A program made the translations under genes and the position numbers. Of a DNA stretch of 64,000 nucleotides, positions 16,818 through 25,510 are shown piece after piece. The notes under the pieces were generated by a model. The model worked only from the letters and a program-made list of their open reading frames with translations. It made no database searches and was not told where the DNA came from. The stretch spans positions 1 through 64,000 of the forward strand of contig NZ_AUUA01000013.1 in the NCBI RefSeq assembly GCF_000439085.1. The letters run 5' to 3'. This stretch comes from Leminorella grimontii ATCC 33999 = DSM 5078 (lineage in GTDB: Bacteria; Pseudomonadota; Gammaproteobacteria; Enterobacterales; Enterobacteriaceae). How positions within the stretch are numbered: position 1 is the first letter of the stretch; every line of letters begins with the position of its first letter.

Positions 16818-17873
16818 GTGCGCAAGATCATTCATGTCGATATGGACTGCTTTTATGCCGCCGTTGAGATGCGCGACGATCCCTCGCTGGTTGATATTCC
16901 GATGGCGGTCGGCGGGAGCCGAGAGCAGCGGGGCGTGATAAGCACCGCTAACTACGTGGCCCGGCGTTTTGGCGTACACAGCGCCATGCCGGTCGCACAG
17001 GCGCTCAAGCTGTGCCCGCATCTAAAAGTTCTTCCGGGGAGAATGGCGCTGTATAAAGAAATTTCTCAGCAGATCCACGCTATTTTCCGCCGTTACACTT
17101 CGATGATTGAGCCCCTGTCGCTGGACGAAGCCTACCTCGACGTCACTGACTGCTCGGCGTTTAACGGCTCGGCGACGCTGATCGCCAGAGATATTCGCGC
17201 GGCGATTCACCGCGAGCTGGGCCTTACCGCTTCGGCTGGCGTGGCGTCAGTCAAGTTTTTAGCAAAGATTGCGTCGGATATGAATAAGCCCAACGGTCAG
17301 TTTGTTATTGCGCCCGAGCAGATTGGGGAGTTTTTATCAACGCTGCCGTTGACCAAAATTTCCGGCGTCGGCAGCGTGACCGGTAAAAAGCTGGCCGATC
17401 TTGGTCTGCATACCTGTAAAGACGTTCAGCAGTACGATCTGGCTTCTCTCCTGCGCCGCTTTGGCAAATTTGGCCGGGTGCTTTATGAGCGCTGCAACGG
17501 CATCGATGACCGAGAGGTATGCAGTGACCGCCAGCGTAAGTCTATCGGCGTTGAAACTACGCTGTCGGTAGATATCTATAGCTGGGCGGAGTGTCTGGCG
17601 GTGATAGAGCGGCTCTATCCTGAATTGGAGCGTAGGCTCAGCAAGGCAAGGCCGGATCTGCGCATCGCCCGCCAGGGCGTCAAGCTTAAGTTTGATGATT
17701 TTCAACTAACTACGCAGGAGCACGTCTGGCAGCAGTTGGATAAAGGCGATCTGCTGGAGACCGCCGAACAGGTTTGGCAGGAACGTCGGCAGGGCAGAGG
17801 CGTTCGCCTGGTTGGGCTACACGTCACGCTGCTGGATCCCCAGATGGAAAAGCAGCTGGCTCTGTTTACCTAG
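16818..17873 (+). CDS. dinB: DNA polymerase IV (translesion, Y family)
   Basis: A 351-residue Y-family polymerase, same length as E. coli Pol IV. Catalytic carboxylates are in HVDMDCFYAAVE and LSLDEAYLD; the little-finger domain and a C-terminal clamp-binding motif (QLALF) follow. The start is GTG at 16818 (VRKIIHVDMD), with CAGGAG 6 bases upstream; the in-frame extension upstream overlaps the LexA box and is not conserved. SOS induction is indicated by the operator at 16781. Confidence 0.96.
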   Translation: MRKIIHVDMDCFYAAVEMRDDPSLVDIPMAVGGSREQRGVISTANYVARRFGVHSAMPVAQALKLCPHLKVLPGRMALYKEISQQIHAIFRRYTSMIEPLSLDEAYLDVTDCSAFNGSATLIARDIRAAIHRELGLTASAGVASVKFLAKIASDMNKPNGQFVIAPEQIGEFLSTLPLTKISGVGSVTGKKLADLGLHTCKDVQQYDLASLLRRFGKFGRVLYERCNGIDDREVCSDRQRKSIGVETTLSVDIYSWAECLAVIERLYPELERRLSKARPDLRIARQGVKLKFDDFQLTTQEHVWQQLDKGDLLETAEQVWQERRQGRGVRLVGLHVTLLDPQMEKQLALFT

Positions 17874-17880
17874 ACCATAA

Positions 17881-17907
17881 AAAAACGGCGGTTACCCGCC
17901 GTTTTTC
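17881..17907. terminator. Bidirectional terminator between dinB and pepD
   Basis: An 11-bp perfect stem, AAAAACGGCGG/CCGCCGTTTTT, with a TTAC loop has A- and T-runs on both sides and lies between convergent genes. Confidence 0.92.
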
Positions 17908-17925
17908 TCGCAATCACAAGCGCGA

Positions 17926-19386
17926 TTAGCCTTTCTCAGGAATAGACTTCAGCACCTGAGTCAAAAGCTGCCAATAGCGGCTCACGCTAGGAATGTGAAC
18001 CTGCTCATCCGGAGAGTGCGCGCCGGTAATGGTTGGCCCGATAGAAACCATGTCCATGTCCGGATAGGGGCGTTTAAACAGCCCACACTCCAGGCCCGCG
18101 TGGATCACCATAACGTGAGGCGTGGTGTCGAACAGTTTCTTATAGCTCTCGCTCACCAGATTCATTACCGGTGACTCAGGGTTGGGTTCCCATCCCGGAT
18201 AGCCGCCTTTGGTTTTCACTTCGGCGCCGGCCAGCTGGCCCAGAGACATCAGCACTTCAACAACGTACTGTTTACCGCTGTCGATAAGAGAGCGGATAAG
18301 GTACAGCACCTGCGCGCAGTCCTGCTCCGTCGTCACAACGCCGACGTTGAGAGACGTTTCCACGACGCCTTTAACGGAGTCGCTCATGCGCATCACCCCG
18401 TTAGGGCTGGCATTCACCAGGCCGACAAGGCGGTTTTGGCTGTCTTGCGTTAGCGCTTTGGAACCACATTCAAAAGCATCAACCTGTAGGGAGATGCCTT
18501 TTTCTACGGCGGAAAGCTCATGGCCGATGAGCGTCAGATAGTCCGCGGCGGCCTGCTTCAATGCGCCGACCTTGGATTGAGGCACTGCGACCACCAGAGT
18601 GGCTTCTCGGGGGATAGCGTTACGAAGCGTACCGCCGGTAAAGGAGAGCAGGCGCAGTTCCAGCTCACTGGTCTGTGCGGCCAGGAAGCGGGCCATCAGC
18701 TTGTTGGCGTTGCCGAGTCCTAAATGAATATCGCCGCCGGAGTGGCCGCCCTTAAGGCCTTTGAGCGAAATTTTGAAGGTTTCATAGCCAGCCGGAAGCG
18801 CTTCGCGGCTCAGCGGTAGCGTAGTGATGCAGTCGACGCCGCCGGCGCATCCCATGTAAATTTCGCCTTCGGTTTCTGAATCGGTGTTGATAAGAATTTC
18901 GCTTTTCAGCCAGTTGGGCTGAAGCCCGAATGCGCCATCCATACCGGTTTCTTCCGTCATGGTCAGCAGAACCTCAATGGGACCATGAACCAAGCTCTCG
19001 TCAGAAAGCACCGCCAGTGCAGAAGCCATACCGATGCCGTTATCGGAACCAAGCGTTGTGCCGCGCGCTTTCAGCCATTGGCCGTCGACGTAGGGCTGTA
19101 TGGGGTCTTTTTCAAAGTCGTGCTCGGTGTCGTTGTTTTTTTGCGGCACCATGTCGAGGTGGGCCTGAAGAACGACGGACTTACGGTTTTCCATACCCGG
19201 CGTCGCCGGCTTACGGATCAGGATATTACCAACGGCATCGCGCTCAGCAAACAGCTTTCTCTCCTTCGCCCAGCTAACGATATGCTGAGCCAGCGCTTCT
19301 TCATGTTTAGACGGGTGGGGTATGGAACAGATGGTTGCGAAGTGCTGCCACAGATGCTGTGGAGTAAGTTGTGATAAGTCAGACAC
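17926..19386 (-). CDS. pepD: Cytosol non-specific dipeptidase (aminoacyl-histidine dipeptidase)
   Basis: A 486-residue M20C metallopeptidase that hydrolyses dipeptides including carnosine-type Xaa-His. Metal-site motifs: QAHLDMVPQ, GTTLGSDNGIGMA, TMTEETGMDGA, NTDSE and IHAGLECGLF. The start is GTG 19386 (VSDLSQLTPQ), aligned with E. coli PepD and preceded by AGGAG 7 bases upstream; an ATG at 19461 would add 25 non-conserved residues. It diverges from gpt, as in E. coli. Confidence 0.95.
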   Translation of the reverse strand: MSDLSQLTPQHLWQHFATICSIPHPSKHEEALAQHIVSWAKERKLFAERDAVGNILIRKPATPGMENRKSVVLQAHLDMVPQKNNDTEHDFEKDPIQPYVDGQWLKARGTTLGSDNGIGMASALAVLSDESLVHGPIEVLLTMTEETGMDGAFGLQPNWLKSEILINTDSETEGEIYMGCAGGVDCITTLPLSREALPAGYETFKISLKGLKGGHSGGDIHLGLGNANKLMARFLAAQTSELELRLLSFTGGTLRNAIPREATLVVAVPQSKVGALKQAAADYLTLIGHELSAVEKGISLQVDAFECGSKALTQDSQNRLVGLVNASPNGVMRMSDSVKGVVETSLNVGVVTTEQDCAQVLYLIRSLIDSGKQYVVEVLMSLGQLAGAEVKTKGGYPGWEPNPESPVMNLVSESYKKLFDTTPHVMVIHAGLECGLFKRPYPDMDMVSIGPTITGAHSPDEQVHIPSVSRYWQLLTQVLKSIPEKG

Positions 19387-19705
19387 GATGAATCTCCTGT
19401 AACGATTTCTTTTTTCAACGAGAGTCGGAAACGGCCGCTGCCGTAGGAAATAGGTTTTCAATTTACATAAGCAGCATATTAACCACAGATGAGGCTTTAG
19501 AGGTAGCCATTTTTGGCTGTAATGTGCCCTATAGAAAGATATTTTGGGTTGGCGGAAGGGAGGTAGAAAGAATGAAGAGACTTATGCATTATTCTCTGTC
19601 AGAAGCGCTGGTTTTTATGGGCGGCGATCTTTATAATTCCCGTCAACTTTTTTCCCCCTGATTCATTAGTTAAAGCCGTCTAGCGTCGGCTGGGATTCGA
19701 TTTAT
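19387..19705. other. pepD-gpt divergent intergenic region, 319 bp
   Basis: No gene seen. A TATAAT at 19632-19637 is a plausible gpt -10 element, with only a weak -35 (TGGTTT, 19609-19614). A small hairpin, AGCCG/CGGCT, follows at about 19674-19691 in the gpt leader. Promoters for both genes must lie here. Confidence 0.4.
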
Positions 19706-20164
19706 ATGAGCGAAAAATACATCGTCACCTGGGATATGTTGCAAATTGAGGCCCGTAAGCTTGCGCGTCGCTTGCTGCCGAGAGAACAGTGGAAAGGCAT
19801 TATCGCCGTTAGCCGCGGCGGTCTGGTCCCCGCTGCGCTGTTGGCGCGTGAGCTCAGCATCCGCTATGTGGATACGGTTTGTATTTCCAGCTATGACCAC
19901 GACAATCAGCGTGAGATGAACGTGCTTAAACGCGCAGAGGGTGACGGTGAAGGCTTTATCGTCGTTGACGATCTGGTTGATACCGGCGGAACGGCTAAAG
20001 CCATTCGCGAAATGTATCCTAAAGCCCGTTTCGTTACCATTTTTGCCAAGCCGGCCGGTAAGCCGCTGGTTGACGACTATGTCGTCGATATCCCGCAGGA
20101 TACCTGGATTGAACAGCCGTGGGATATGGGCATTACCTTCGTTAAGCCTATCGGCGATTGCTGA
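19706..20164 (+). CDS. gpt: Xanthine-guanine phosphoribosyltransferase
   Basis: A 152-residue purine-salvage enzyme that converts guanine, xanthine and hypoxanthine with PRPP to the nucleotides. The PRPP-binding loop is [12 protein letters not shown], and [10 protein letters not shown] is the substrate-side motif. Length and neighbour (divergent pepD) are as in E. coli. In E. coli Gpt associates with the inner membrane. Confidence 0.96.
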   Translation: MSEKYIVTWDMLQIEARKLARRLLPREQWKGIIAVSRGGLVPAALLARELSIRYVDTVCISSYDHDNQREMNVLKRAEGDGEGFIVVDDLVDTGGTAKAIREMYPKARFVTIFAKPAGKPLVDDYVVDIPQDTWIEQPWDMGITFVKPIGDC

Positions 20165-20196
20165 TCCTACAGCGCCGCAATAGAAAGCCATTCAGA

Positions 20197-20234
20197 AAGC
20201 GGACGTCGCCATCAGGCGGCGTCCGCTTTGTTTT
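20197..20234 (+). terminator. Terminator of gpt
   Basis: AAAGCGGACGTCGCC pairs with GGCGGCGTCCGCTTT (one G-T pair) around ATCA, followed by a T-rich stretch. Confidence 0.88.
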
Positions 20235-20247
20235 ATCTTTCAGGCAA

Positions 20248-20277
20248 ATAAAAACGCCTGCATTTGCAGGCGTTTGG
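20248..20277 (-). terminator. Terminator of the yjiH-yjiG-peptidase operon
   Basis: AAACGCCTGC/GCAGGCGTTT with an ATTT loop; read on the minus strand it is followed by a T-run (TTTTTATTTG). It lies 24 bases past the peptidase stop. Confidence 0.85.
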
Positions 20278-20300
20278 GTCTGAAGCTTGAAGCTACATCG

Positions 20301-21413
20301 TTAGAGCGACTTCACTATCCGGCTCAATAGCTTGATGCGTGGGATGATGCTGTCCAGCTCAACGTATTCTGCCGGGCTGTGGAAGTCAGCGCCGATAGGG
20401 CCGAAGCCGTCCAGAGAAGGCACGCCCAGCGCGGCGGTGTGGTTGGCGTCAGAACCGCCGCCCACGGCCAGCCAGTTAATGGCGATATTCTCTTCGTTAC
20501 CGCATTTTTCCACCAGCGCCATCAGTTTTTCCGTTTCTTCGCTCGGAGACATGGCGGGCGTATGGGCCATTTGGGTCACGGTCGCCGTAACGTCTTCTAC
20601 GTAGGCGCGGTTGGTCATCTCGTGCATGGCCTTGTTGATGCGGTCATACTCGTTGTTGTCCCAAAAGCGGACGTCAACGACGGCCTGAGCTTTATCAGGA
20701 ACGATGTTGGCCGCATCGCCGCCTTTGATGACGCCGACGTTCAGCGTAGTGCCCAGCTCTTTATCGCCCAGCTGGTTAATCGCCAGCACCCAGTTAGCCA
20801 GTTCAGTGATCGCAGAGCGGCCTTTTTCCGGCGCGTTGCCCGCGTGAGCGGCGCGGCCGTGGAAGTCGATGTTGTAACGAACCATTCCTTTACGGGCCTT
20901 AACCAGCGAACCGTCGGCGCGCGCAGCTTCGGCTACCAGCACGCAGCGGCTTTGCTTGGCGTACTTGCCGATCCACTCGTGGGAGTAAACGGAGCCGGTC
21001 TCTTCATCCGGGTTCATGGTTACAGCGATAGACAGACGCTCAACGTCTTTATCGTCCAGCGCGCGCAGCGCCCAAAGGATGTTCATCAGGCCGGACTTCA
21101 TGTCGGCAGCGCCAGGGCCGTACAGGCGGGTTGCGTCCGTTGACATTGGGCGCTCTGCGGCAGTTCCCGGCGGGAATACGGTGTCCATATGGCCTACTAG
21201 CAGGACGTCATACTGGCTTGCATTCGGCTTATTGGTTGCGAAAACGCCCGGTCCGACTTCTTTGCCGAGATCGACGATTTCTGCGTGCCAGCCCATATCC
21301 TTATATTTTTTTGCCATGATGTCGGCAATGACGGCGACGCCTTCAACGGTTTGAGTGCCGCAGTCAACGTTGACCAGTGGGCGTAGTTCGTCAAGGTAGT
21401 TTTCTAACTGCAT
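20301..21413 (-). CDS. M20 family metallopeptidase (carboxypeptidase G2 / PepT-like)
   Basis: A 370-residue di-zinc exopeptidase. Metal and catalytic residues visible: H75 and D77 (VGHMDTVF), D104 (GAADMKSG), E137-E138 (PDEETG) and His in DFHSPAEYVELD. The dimerisation lid domain lies at about 180-290 (GRAAHAGNAPEKGRSA). No signal peptide, so cytosolic. AAGGA is 7 bases before the ATG. It is the third gene of a yjiH-yjiG-peptidase unit; in E. coli the third gene is iadA, an isoaspartyl dipeptidase. The substrate could be a dipeptide, folyl-glutamate or N-acyl amino acid and cannot be settled here. Confidence 0.85.
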   Translation of the reverse strand: MQLENYLDELRPLVNVDCGTQTVEGVAVIADIMAKKYKDMGWHAEIVDLGKEVGPGVFATNKPNASQYDVLLVGHMDTVFPPGTAAERPMSTDATRLYGPGAADMKSGLMNILWALRALDDKDVERLSIAVTMNPDEETGSVYSHEWIGKYAKQSRCVLVAEAARADGSLVKARKGMVRYNIDFHGRAAHAGNAPEKGRSAITELANWVLAINQLGDKELGTTLNVGVIKGGDAANIVPDKAQAVVDVRFWDNNEYDRINKAMHEMTNRAYVEDVTATVTQMAHTPAMSPSEETEKLMALVEKCGNEENIAINWLAVGGGSDANHTAALGVPSLDGFGPIGADFHSPAEYVELDSIIPRIKLLSRIVKSL

Positions 21414-21493
21414 GATATGTCCTTACTTTTTTGAAGCCGCTGCGCTGAGCGCAGCGGCAAGGTTTACAGCCGTAGAGCAGAAGAGAGGGAGCG

Positions 21494-21958
21494 TTAGCCG
21501 ACGAAGATCTTCATCAGGAACATAGCGATAAAGGCGTTGATGACAGAAACGACGATCATTACCGGGATCTTGCTGGCCTTGGTGCCGATAACGCCCAGAA
21601 TGCGGCCTGCGTACTGGATCTGTGAGCCCATCAGGTAGATGGCCGGAGCCAGAATCGCCAGGTGTTCACCGCTGAGCGTGCCGTTGGCGTACAGGCTGAC
21701 GGCAACGCCGATGCCGCCGCCCATAGACATCCAGCCGCCGATAAGTACGGCAGCGGCTTCGCCGGGCAGGCCGAACAGGTTCATCAGTGGAGCAAAAACG
21801 AATCCCAACCCTTTAAGCGCGCCGGTAATTTCCAGCGCTTTGATGATAACGAAGGCCATCAGTACGTTTGGCAGAGTGCTGGAAGTGGCAATTCCCCATC
21901 CTTTACGAGCGCCGGCGACGAATACGTCGGTAATCATGGGTTTGCTTTCATTTGACAT
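21494..21958 (-). CDS. yjiG: Inner-membrane nucleoside-recognition (Gate) domain protein YjiG
   Basis: A 154-residue membrane protein with about four hydrophobic helices and the SpmB-like glycine-rich core GLPGEAAAVLIGGWMSMGGGIG. It is the orthologue of E. coli YjiG, whose gene follows yjiH. The intervals are 30 bp after yjiH and 80 bp before the peptidase. The family is thought to form a transporter pair with YjiH; the substrate is unknown. Confidence 0.85.
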   Translation of the reverse strand: MSNESKPMITDVFVAGARKGWGIATSSTLPNVLMAFVIIKALEITGALKGLGFVFAPLMNLFGLPGEAAAVLIGGWMSMGGGIGVAVSLYANGTLSGEHLAILAPAIYLMGSQIQYAGRILGVIGTKASKIPVMIVVSVINAFIAMFLMKIFVG

Positions 21959-21988
21959 GATCTTGATATCCTTAAATTCGGTATGGGT

Positions 21989-22705
21989 TTATGCGTTAGT
22001 CGCTTCTTTTTTAGTTGTCAGGCCCAGATAGAGTCGGAAAATGTTCGTTCCGACGATTTTCATCACGAACATAACGCAAATGCACAGACCGATGGAGGCC
22101 GGCACGGCGGGCGTATTGTCTACGGTCATCAGCGTAAACAGCACCGCACCGGAGGAGAAGAAGTTGGTGATCATTGCGCCAGCGGAAAACTGGAACATGG
22201 TGATCAGATCCTTTTCTTTTTCATTAAGCTGGCCTTCGTCAACCAGTGAACGGGTCAAGGAGGCGCCGACGTCGGTACTTTGCAGGCTGCCGATAATTGC
22301 CAGGCCGGTTGAGCCAGGGATGCCCAGCAGAGGGCGCAACAGAGGCGTAAGCAGCTTGCGGGCGGCGTTAAGCGCGCCGTAGTGCTCCAGCACGTTGATC
22401 ATGCCCAGAGCGAACATAACGGAAGGGATCAGGCCAAAAGCAAACAGAAAGCCGTCCATTGCGCCGTTACCGCCAGCGCCGCGGAACGTGGTCTTGGCGA
22501 CGTTGAGCGCCCCGTCTGCCTGAGTGACGTTGGCAGTTACCTTACCAAACGCGCCGTTGAGCGTCGTAAAGTCGAAAACGGACCACCATTCTTTACCCCC
22601 CAGCAGGCCGGAAAAGAATACCATGGCGAAAATAAGTGAAATGTAAGCGCCGATGCCAACCTTAGCTTCCTCAGGTTGAGCCGGCTTAGAGCTTTCTTGA
22701 GACAT
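21989..22705 (-). CDS. yjiH: Inner-membrane Gate-domain protein YjiH
   Basis: A 238-residue membrane protein with several transmembrane helices and the SpmA-like motif GIPGSTGLAIIGSLQSTDVGAS. It is orthologous to E. coli YjiH. The start at 22705 (MSQESSKPAQ) has AGGGAA 6 bases upstream; an ATG at 22732 would add MCFFIRELH without support. It heads a three-gene unit with yjiG and the M20 peptidase. An FNR-like palindrome lies 75-88 bases upstream. Confidence 0.85.
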   Translation of the reverse strand: MSQESSKPAQPEEAKVGIGAYISLIFAMVFFSGLLGGKEWWSVFDFTTLNGAFGKVTANVTQADGALNVAKTTFRGAGGNGAMDGFLFAFGLIPSVMFALGMINVLEHYGALNAARKLLTPLLRPLLGIPGSTGLAIIGSLQSTDVGASLTRSLVDEGQLNEKEKDLITMFQFSAGAMITNFFSSGAVLFTLMTVDNTPAVPASIGLCICVMFVMKIVGTNIFRLYLGLTTKKEATNA

Positions 22706-23054
22706 ATGAAGTTCCCTGATGAAAAAACACACTGTAATTATTTGATCGTCAATTATCTTTACTTCCCTTCATCATTTTTTTGATTTCTATCAAAATTGGA
22801 AGTGCTGTAGATCACGCTTCTGTGATATTTACGATTCAACCGCGCGCTTTCTATACGGTTGATAAAAAGTTTCTGCTGATGTATCCAATTTGTTAATTTA
22901 TTTGTATCGAATAGACGATGTGACTGAATGGGCGCGGCGGATAGACTTTTATCTCATAATGTCGTCATTTCTTCCTCGGTTTATGTATTTTTATGCGTTA
23001 TTCGTGCATACTTCGGCCATTCGCCATAAGAAAGTTAACGATAAGGATAAAGCT
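22706..23054. other. Divergent promoter region, yjiH / amino acid ABC importer
   Basis: A 349-bp A+T-rich region between two divergent operons. Besides the FNR-like box at 22780 there is a poorer copy at 22742-22755 (TTGAT-CGTC-AATTA). No small gene is convincing; the in-frame extension of the binding-protein gene to 22890 lacks a ribosome site and a signal-peptide-compatible start. Confidence 0.5.
22780..22793. promoter_or_regulatory. FNR-like operator upstream of yjiH
   Basis: TTGAT-TTCT-ATCAA equals the FNR consensus TTGAT-N4-ATCAA and is extended by two further paired bases on each side (22778-22795). It lies 75-88 bp from the yjiH start, within reach of its promoter, suggesting control by oxygen availability. 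Confidence 0.6.
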
Positions 23055-23831
23055 ATGTTTAAACGTCTTTCTATTTTCGGCGCCTGTTTGGCCGCCGCCT
23101 TGTGCGCGCTGCCGGCTGCTAACGCCGCAGAACCTACCTACGTTGTCGGCTCCGGCGGGACCTATCGCCCGTTTGAATTTGAAAACAGCAAGAAAGAGCT
23201 GGAAGGCTTCGACATTGACGTTATTACCGCTATAGCCAAAGCAGAAAACTTTAACATCAAGCTGGTTAACACGCCTTGGGAAGGCATTTTTGCGACATTA
23301 GGAAGCGGCGATCGCGACATTATTATTTCCGGCATCACCATTACGGAAAAACGTAAGCAGATGGTCGACTTTTCCGCCCCGTACTTCCCAGCCGAGCAGG
23401 CCATCGTCGTGCCTAAGGGCAAGACTATCGGCGGTATTGCCGATCTGAAGCCGCTGAAAGTGGGCGTCGTGAACTCCAGCACCGGCGACATCGTCGTTTC
23501 TGACGTGCTGGGTAAAAACAGCACCGCTATCAAGCGATTTGATAATACGCCTCTGATGCTGCAAGAGCTGTATGAAGACGGCATCGACGCGGCGGTAGGC
23601 GACGTGGGCGTCGCCAAGTTCTATATCAAAAACCATCCGGAAAAAGAGTTTAACCTGGTGTCCGACGCCAAGTTTGAACGTCAGTACTTCGGCATTGCGG
23701 TCGCGAAAGGCAACGAAGAGCTGCGCGGTAAGATCAACGCCGGTTTGAAAAAGATTATCGCCGACGGCACCTATGCCAAAATTTATCAGAAGTGGTTTGA
23801 TAACGACGTGCCGGCCCTGCCTGCGGAATAA
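23055..23831 (+). CDS. Polar amino acid ABC transporter, periplasmic binding protein
   Basis: A 258-residue family 3 solute-binding protein. The ATG at 23055 begins a signal peptide (1-24, cleavage ANA/AEP) and has AAGGA 7 bases upstream. The family signature GFDIDVITAIAKAENF follows YRPFEFEN; DIIISGITITEKRKQMVDFSAPY is the second typical block. It is the first gene of a binding protein-permease-ATPase set, with a terminator hairpin after it, as is common for abundant binding proteins. A glutamine/arginine/histidine-type ligand is likely; the exact one is unknown. Confidence 0.88.
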   Translation: MFKRLSIFGACLAAALCALPAANAAEPTYVVGSGGTYRPFEFENSKKELEGFDIDVITAIAKAENFNIKLVNTPWEGIFATLGSGDRDIIISGITITEKRKQMVDFSAPYFPAEQAIVVPKGKTIGGIADLKPLKVGVVNSSTGDIVVSDVLGKNSTAIKRFDNTPLMLQELYEDGIDAAVGDVGVAKFYIKNHPEKEFNLVSDAKFERQYFGIAVAKGNEELRGKINAGLKKIIADGTYAKIYQKWFDNDVPALPAE

Positions 23832-23849
23832 TTTTTCTTTTAGTCACAA

Positions 23850-23885
23850 CGTTCAGGGCGATTGATTCGCCCTGAACGCTTTTTA
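23850..23885 (+). terminator. Hairpin terminator/attenuator after the binding-protein gene
   Basis: CGTTCAGGGCGA pairs perfectly with TCGCCCTGAACG around a 5-base loop, followed by CTTTTTAA. Partial read-through would supply the permease and ATPase genes at lower level. Confidence 0.85.
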
Positions 23886-23902
23886 ACTACGGGTTCTTTT
23901 TT

Positions 23903-24664
23903 ATGTCAGGATTTCGCTGGGAGATAATCCAGGAATACGCCCCGCTGTTTGCCGACGGGGCGTGGATGACCGTCAAGTGCACCATCATTTGTGTCATTTT
24001 AGGCGTCACGTGGGGATTAGCCTTAGGGCTTGGTCGACTGGCGCGCGCGCCGCGCAGCCCCGGTATGGATTTCTTCTTACGGGCTTTCGTACAAACGCCG
24101 GTTAAAATCTACGTTAGCGCCTTTCGCGGTACGCCGCTGTTCGTGCAAATCATGGTCGTGCACTTTGCGCTTATCCCACTGCTTATCAACCCGCGAGACG
24201 GACTGCTGGTTTCCAGCGGCATTATGTCGGTGGACTTCGCGCGCATGCTGCGTTCGGAGTACGGCGCGTTTCTCTCCTGCATAGTGGCGATTACGCTCAA
24301 TGCCGGCGCCTATGTGTCAGAGATTTTCCGTGCGGGCATTGAATCGATAGACAAAGGGCAGATGGAAGCGGCACGCTCTCTGGGCATGACCTACGGCAAG
24401 ACCATGCGTAAAATCATTCTTCCGCAGGCGTTTCGCCGCATGCTGCCGCCGCTGGGAAATAACGCTATCGCGATCGTTAAGGACTCTTCGCTGGCGTCCG
24501 CCATCGGGCTTGCCGACCTGGCCTATGCCGCCAGAACCGTATCGGGGGCCTACGCCACCTACTGGGAGCCCTATTTGACTATCTCTATCGTGTACTGGGT
24601 GATTACGTTCTTACTCTCTTTGATGGTAAGGCAGATGGAAAAGAGGCTAGGCAAAAGTGATTAA
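23903..24664 (+). CDS. Polar amino acid ABC transporter, permease
   Basis: A 253-residue inner-membrane permease of the HisM/GlnP type, with about five transmembrane helices. The EAA loop that contacts the ATPase is visible ([31 protein letters not shown], about 153-183). The opening ([25 protein letters not shown]) and [10 protein letters not shown] are typical. One permease suggests a homodimer. Its end overlaps the ATPase start by 8 bases. Confidence 0.9.
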   Translation: MSGFRWEIIQEYAPLFADGAWMTVKCTIICVILGVTWGLALGLGRLARAPRSPGMDFFLRAFVQTPVKIYVSAFRGTPLFVQIMVVHFALIPLLINPRDGLLVSSGIMSVDFARMLRSEYGAFLSCIVAITLNAGAYVSEIFRAGIESIDKGQMEAARSLGMTYGKTMRKIILPQAFRRMLPPLGNNAIAIVKDSSLASAIGLADLAYAARTVSGAYATYWEPYLTISIVYWVITFLLSLMVRQMEKRLGKSD

Positions 24665-25379
24665 GATCCGTAATTTACAAAAGCAGTTTGGCAAAATACA
24701 CGTTCTGCGCGGCATCTCCTGCGATATTGCCGCGAATGAAGTGGTGTGCATCATTGGCCCCTCCGGTTCGGGTAAAAGCACCTTTTTGCGCTGCATGAAC
24801 GCGCTGGAGGAGATGACCGACGGCGAGATTTATATTAACGGGTTTGCCGTACACGATAAAAAAACCAATCTCAATCACCTGCGGGAAAGCGTCGGCATGG
24901 TGTTCCAGCGCTTTAACCTGTTCCCCCACATGACGGTTTTAGAAAACCTGATTCTGGCGCCGATGGACATCAAAAAGCTCTCCCGAACCGAAGCGATTGA
25001 GAGAGCGGAGAAGCTTTTACAAAAGGTGGGCCTGTTAGACAAAATAGACGCCTATCCTAGCCAGCTTTCCGGCGGCCAGCAGCAGCGGGTGGCCATTGCG
25101 CGCGCGTTGGCGATGGAGCCTAAAGTGATGCTGTTTGACGAACCGACTTCCGCGCTTGACCCAGAGCTGGTGGGGGAAGTGCTGGCGGTCATGAAGTCGC
25201 TGGCCCACGAGGGGATGACTATGGTGGTTGTCACCCACGAAATGGGCTTTGCCCGGGATGTCGCCGACAGGGTGATTTTTATCGATCAGGGCGTTATTCA
25301 GGAAGAAGACGTGCCTGAAAAGCTGTTCACGTCGCCTGCAAACGAAAGAACCCGCGCTTTCTTAAGTAAGGTGCTGTAG
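24657..25379 (+). CDS. Polar amino acid ABC transporter, ATP-binding protein
   Basis: A 240-residue ATPase of the GlnQ/HisP family. Walker [11 protein letters not shown]-loop FQRFNLFPH, signature LSGGQQQR, Walker B VMLFDEP and the switch His in VVTHEMGFA. The start is a GTG overlapping the end of the permease, which implies translational coupling. It completes a single-operon importer with the genes at 23055 and 23903. Confidence 0.93.
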   Translation: MIKIRNLQKQFGKIHVLRGISCDIAANEVVCIIGPSGSGKSTFLRCMNALEEMTDGEIYINGFAVHDKKTNLNHLRESVGMVFQRFNLFPHMTVLENLILAPMDIKKLSRTEAIERAEKLLQKVGLLDKIDAYPSQLSGGQQQRVAIARALAMEPKVMLFDEPTSALDPELVGEVLAVMKSLAHEGMTMVVVTHEMGFARDVADRVIFIDQGVIQEEDVPEKLFTSPANERTRAFLSKVL

Positions 25380-25402
25380 CTAGCGAACGGTAAGTTCAGA
25401 GT

Positions 25403-25440
25403 AAAAAACGGTCTCCGCTCCTACGGCGACCGTTTTTTTA
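25403..25440 (+). terminator. Terminator of the amino acid ABC operon
   Basis: AAAAAACGGT pairs with ACCGTTTTTT, with an inner CCG/CGG pairing, ending in a run of seven T. Confidence 0.88.
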
Positions 25441-25510
25441 TGCCCGCAGGCGTGAGAGCCGCGTTAAGATTACACTGTGAGCGAAATAAAAAGAAAAGGG
25501 CTGGCTTGAT

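Noticed and set aside
20379-21143. 254-residue open frame antisense to the M20 peptidase
   Set aside because: Shadow frame; the minus-strand peptidase has intact motifs and a ribosome site.
22800-22830. CRP-like site (TGTAGATCACGC) near the divergent promoter
   Set aside because: Only one half-site matches; the spacing of the second half is wrong.
22890-23054. Longer N terminus for the amino acid binding protein
   Set aside because: The extension carries a second hydrophobic stretch ahead of a perfect signal peptide and has no ribosome site; ATG 23055 has AAGGA at 7 bases.
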